From contig SXHT01000191.1 in NCBI GenBank assembly GCA_005773095.1, positions 1 through 16,419 on the forward strand: 16,419 nucleotides of DNA, read 5' to 3'. This document shows positions 14,526 through 16,419 of this stretch, piece by piece (position 1 is the first letter of the stretch; each line of letters starts with the position of its first letter). The notes below the pieces were generated by a model, which searched no databases, had not been told where the DNA came from, and was given only the letters and a program-made list of their open reading frames with translations. Position numbers and translations under genes: made by a program. This DNA is from Planctomycetaceae bacterium. Lineage in GTDB: Bacteria > Planctomycetota > Planctomycetia > Pirellulales > PALSA-1355.

Positions 14526-15680
14526 TCAGTCCCCATGCAATACTTCCGCCAGATTCAGCCGTTTAAGCGGCCGCGATGAAGAAGGAGGCGGGCCCAGCGA
14601 CAGATGCAGCCGCAATTTGGCCGGCTCGAAGATCATCGTTTGCAGCGTGCGGTCCCCCTGATTGGCCGCGTCGAGCAGTCGGGCCACATCGGTCTGAGCG
14701 AGCTGGTCGAGCTGTTGGCCGGCAAACAGTCTGCCGTACCGTGAACAAGCGGTCCCCACGGCCAGCTTTTCCGTCCGAAAATGATTCGTGCAGGGACACA
14801 AACCATGATCGGCTGGCCGGCGCACGACCGTCTTCGGCGTGATCTCCAAAACCGCGGCCTGCTGGCGGTCGCAAATCGCCAGGTTGCACATGATCAGCCG
14901 CTTCTGCTCTCGAAGCAGCTTTTCAGCTTCGTCCAACGTCGAACATTCTTCCAATAGCCTGCGGAAGCACATCGCCACAGGAGTGCCGGAAAAATTCACG
15001 CGCGAAGATCCCTCGGCCGACGAGTTCACCTCCAATTGCGCGACGCACAAGCCCGCATCGTTCATGCCCGAGGCTACGCCGACAAACCCGGGAAACGTCA
15101 CCGAAACAAACGCGTGCTTACCTTGCGGGCGATAGACGATCACCACACTGTATTTGTCGAGAAACCCGAACGTGGGAAAGTCCAGGTTCCGCCCGAAGAG
15201 CAAGTCGCCCGTTGTCGAGCGCGCCGGCTCCACCGCGAGTGTCGAGCATGCCGGAAACCGCGACAGCTCGTACATCACGTTGCCCAGCGTGAGCACGTCA
15301 ACATCCACACCAGCCGCCTTCGCCGTCGCCTGCAACTCGCGCCGATGCGATTCGGGAAACGACGGCCAAAGCAAGCGGCTTGATCGAGCCAGCCCGGACT
15401 TCAACGCGCTGTGAAGATTCGCGCCCAACCCAAAGCCGCGGGCAAAATCATCTTGCTTTTCCATCAGCTGGCCAACCGGCCGCTTGAGCAGCGTACCCAA
15501 CTGCTCCCCCATCTCCTGCGGCGTTCCGCTGACCGTGACCAGGGGTATTCCCTCGACAATTTCCAGCTTGCCCGCCGTGTAGGCGGACGGAGTGAATCGC
15601 GATGCTTCTGCCGCAAGCAAAGCCTGAGGCAGAGTGAGCAGCGCGGCAAGAAGAAGGGAAATACGGCGGGAGAAGTTCAT
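14526..15680 (-). CDS. Exported C45-type autoproteolytic acyltransferase/hydrolase (Ntn fold)
   Basis: This 384-residue protein resembles the peptidase family C45 / acid-ceramidase-like Ntn hydrolases, whose members cleave or transfer amide-linked acyl groups after self-cleavage exposes a cysteine. Evidence: a Sec signal peptide (MNFSRR, hydrophobic core to about residue 22, likely cleavage near L-A-A), a prosegment with GTPQEMGEQLG (52-62), then the likely nucleophile C145 in RFPACSTLAV followed by GDLLFGRNLDF (158-168), the Arg-Asn-Leu-Asp pattern of the family. MNDAGLCVAQLEVN (about 206-219) and a late CTNHF segment are further family marks. Autoprocessing would split it just before C145. 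The substrate cannot be read; acylated amines or N-acyl amino acids are possible. It acts outside the cytoplasm. Its start is only 9 bp after the preceding gene's stop, so translation is probably coupled. Confidence 0.85.
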   Translation of the reverse strand: MNFSRRISLLLAALLTLPQALLAAEASRFTPSAYTAGKLEIVEGIPLVTVSGTPQEMGEQLGTLLKRPVGQLMEKQDDFARGFGLGANLHSALKSGLARSSRLLWPSFPESHRRELQATAKAAGVDVDVLTLGNVMYELSRFPACSTLAVEPARSTTGDLLFGRNLDFPTFGFLDKYSVVIVYRPQGKHAFVSVTFPGFVGVASGMNDAGLCVAQLEVNSSAEGSSRVNFSGTPVAMCFRRLLEECSTLDEAEKLLREQKRLIMCNLAICDRQQAAVLEITPKTVVRRPADHGLCPCTNHFRTEKLAVGTACSRYGRLFAGQQLDQLAQTDVARLLDAANQGDRTLQTMIFEPAKLRLHLSLGPPPSSSRPLKRLNLAEVLHGD

Positions 15681-15689
15681 GCCGCAATT

Positions 15690-16253
15690 CTACCAATTCT
15701 CTTGCGATTCGTCTTCCGCAGCGCGGACAAGACGGTGAAACTCCGCGAGATAACTCGGATGCATGCTGCGGAGCTGGACGACCGCCTCCGCGATTTGCTC
15801 CGGGGCCGCTTGCGTCAGCGCTTCGATGAGGTGATAGCGATCTTTGTCGCGGTTGGCCACCAGTTTCATGGCCACCCAACCGGCGAAAGAGGCGTAGCCC
15901 ACGCCGCTGGCGACTCCCAGTTCTTGCGGACTGGGATTCGGTGGAGCGTGCTCGGGATCGCGCGGACTTTTCTCGCCCGCCGGCACGACCTCAATTCTCA
16001 CTGGTCCCTCGGCGTCCACGAATTCCAGCCGATGCCAGCCGCGAGGCGATTCACGCACCACCTTCAAACCATGCTGCGGCGCGGCGCCAACGAGCACTTG
16101 TAGCTTGTCACGCGGCACGACGATATCGATATCCGTGGTCGTCACAGATGCACGATGATGGATTGCGGCCAGCTCACCCACGATCGCGATCGGGCAATCA
16201 AGCGCGACGGCCAGACGCTCAAGTGCCTCGTTCGCACGAGAAAACTGGTTCAT
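15690..16253 (-). CDS. Nucleotidyltransferase-fold protein (AbiEii/DUF6036-like), key glycine replaced
   Basis: The start at 16253 is set by AGGAGG 4 nt upstream; a TTG 24 bp earlier is less likely. The 187-residue protein resembles small nucleotidyltransferase-fold proteins that carry G-G-x-A-x11-D-I-D. Here the motif reads V-G26-E27-L-A with D41-I-D43 at the expected 15-residue distance from the first Gly, and a third acidic residue E88 in VRIEVV. The acidic triad is therefore kept, but the second Gly (27) is Glu and the R/G positions between are also changed, which may weaken NTP binding. A helical AMKLVANRDKDRYHL segment (118-132) matches the family's second conserved region. Relatives act as toxins or tRNA/protein modifiers, but no partner antitoxin gene is visible in the window. 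It appears to lead a unit with the C45 hydrolase 9 bp downstream. Confidence 0.78.
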   Translation of the reverse strand: MNQFSRANEALERLAVALDCPIAIVGELAAIHHRASVTTTDIDIVVPRDKLQVLVGAAPQHGLKVVRESPRGWHRLEFVDAEGPVRIEVVPAGEKSPRDPEHAPPNPSPQELGVASGVGYASFAGWVAMKLVANRDKDRYHLIEALTQAAPEQIAEAVVQLRSMHPSYLAEFHRLVRAAEDESQENW

Positions 16254-16257
16254 CTGA

Positions 16258-16263
16258 CCTCCT
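16258..16263 (-). promoter_or_regulatory. Shine-Dalgarno site (AGGAGG)
   Basis: On the minus strand AAGGAGGT precedes the ATG at 16253 by 4 nt. It decides the start of the nucleotidyltransferase-fold gene and is one of only three clear sites in the window. Confidence 0.8.
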
Positions 16264-16370
16264 TGCACAAAGCGCAAACTGGCGGCTCTAGCAAAGAGTA
16301 TGTCGACCGGCGCAGCTTTCGCTTCTGTTTGCGACCTTCTGAATATGAACTGCCGGATAGGACGCGCAGC

Positions 16371-16419
16371 TTACCCACGTGCTACCTCAAACCGCGTGAC
16401 AAATATGTTGTTACTCGCC
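16371..16419 (-). CDS. Possible C-terminal end of an upstream gene (partial)
   Basis: On the minus strand one frame is open from the right edge and reads ASNNIFVTRFEVARG before TAA at 16371-16373. If real, it ends 117 bp before the nucleotidyltransferase-fold gene. Fifteen codons are too few to judge. A plus-strand frame starting at 16301 is also open to the edge. Confidence 0.15.
   Translation of the reverse strand, partial: ASNNIFVTRFEVARG

Noticed and set aside
13746..14579. A 277-codon plus-strand frame opposite nadB.
   Set aside because: It is antisense to a full-length, motif-complete nadB and shows no family features.

Overview
The window reads as a GC-rich bacterial chromosome segment, most likely from a planctomycete (Planctomycetota, probably Pirellulales-like; an inference from gene content). 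Supporting points are an enhancer-binding sigma-54 activator of GAF-AAA-Fis type, a long TPR protein with a glycosyltransferase-9-like tail, the ABC ATPase / fused permease-GldG / DUF4340 trio typical of that phylum, the scarcity of Shine-Dalgarno sites, and short palindromic repeats scattered between and inside genes. No tRNA, rRNA, CRISPR array, transposase or prophage gene was seen.

Layout. Positions 2-6854 are read on the plus strand: a 5'-truncated sigma-54 activator; a 749-aa TPR/glycosyltransferase-like protein; two small exported proteins of unknown function, each with a strong Shine-Dalgarno site, the first followed by a textbook terminator; a 357-bp gap; a phenylacetate-CoA-ligase-like AMP-forming enzyme carrying an in-frame repeat element; and a DUF971 protein. 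From 6941 to the right edge everything is on the minus strand. In transcription order this is an orphan nucleotidyltransferase-fold protein, an exported C45-type Ntn hydrolase, L-aspartate oxidase (nadB), a 336-bp gap, then the ABC ATPase, a 1003-aa permease-GldG fusion and a DUF4340 membrane-anchored protein. The two blocks converge near 6855-6940.

How the genes work together. The ATPase, permease-GldG fusion and DUF4340 protein almost certainly form one membrane complex with large domains outside the cytoplasmic membrane. Its substrate is unknown, and gliding, for which the family was named, is not implied. Both extracytoplasmic partners carry a long acidic/Ala-Pro-Lys-rich linker at a comparable place, and the one in the fusion contains a 15-bp in-frame tandem repeat. 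The nucleotidyltransferase and the C45 hydrolase are 9 bp apart and probably co-transcribed, perhaps with nadB 48 bp further on. Nothing in the window resembles a complete known defence or biosynthetic island. The least explained items are the pair of small exported proteins, the repeat inserted in the ligase, and a sigma-54-like site facing the 3' end of nadB.
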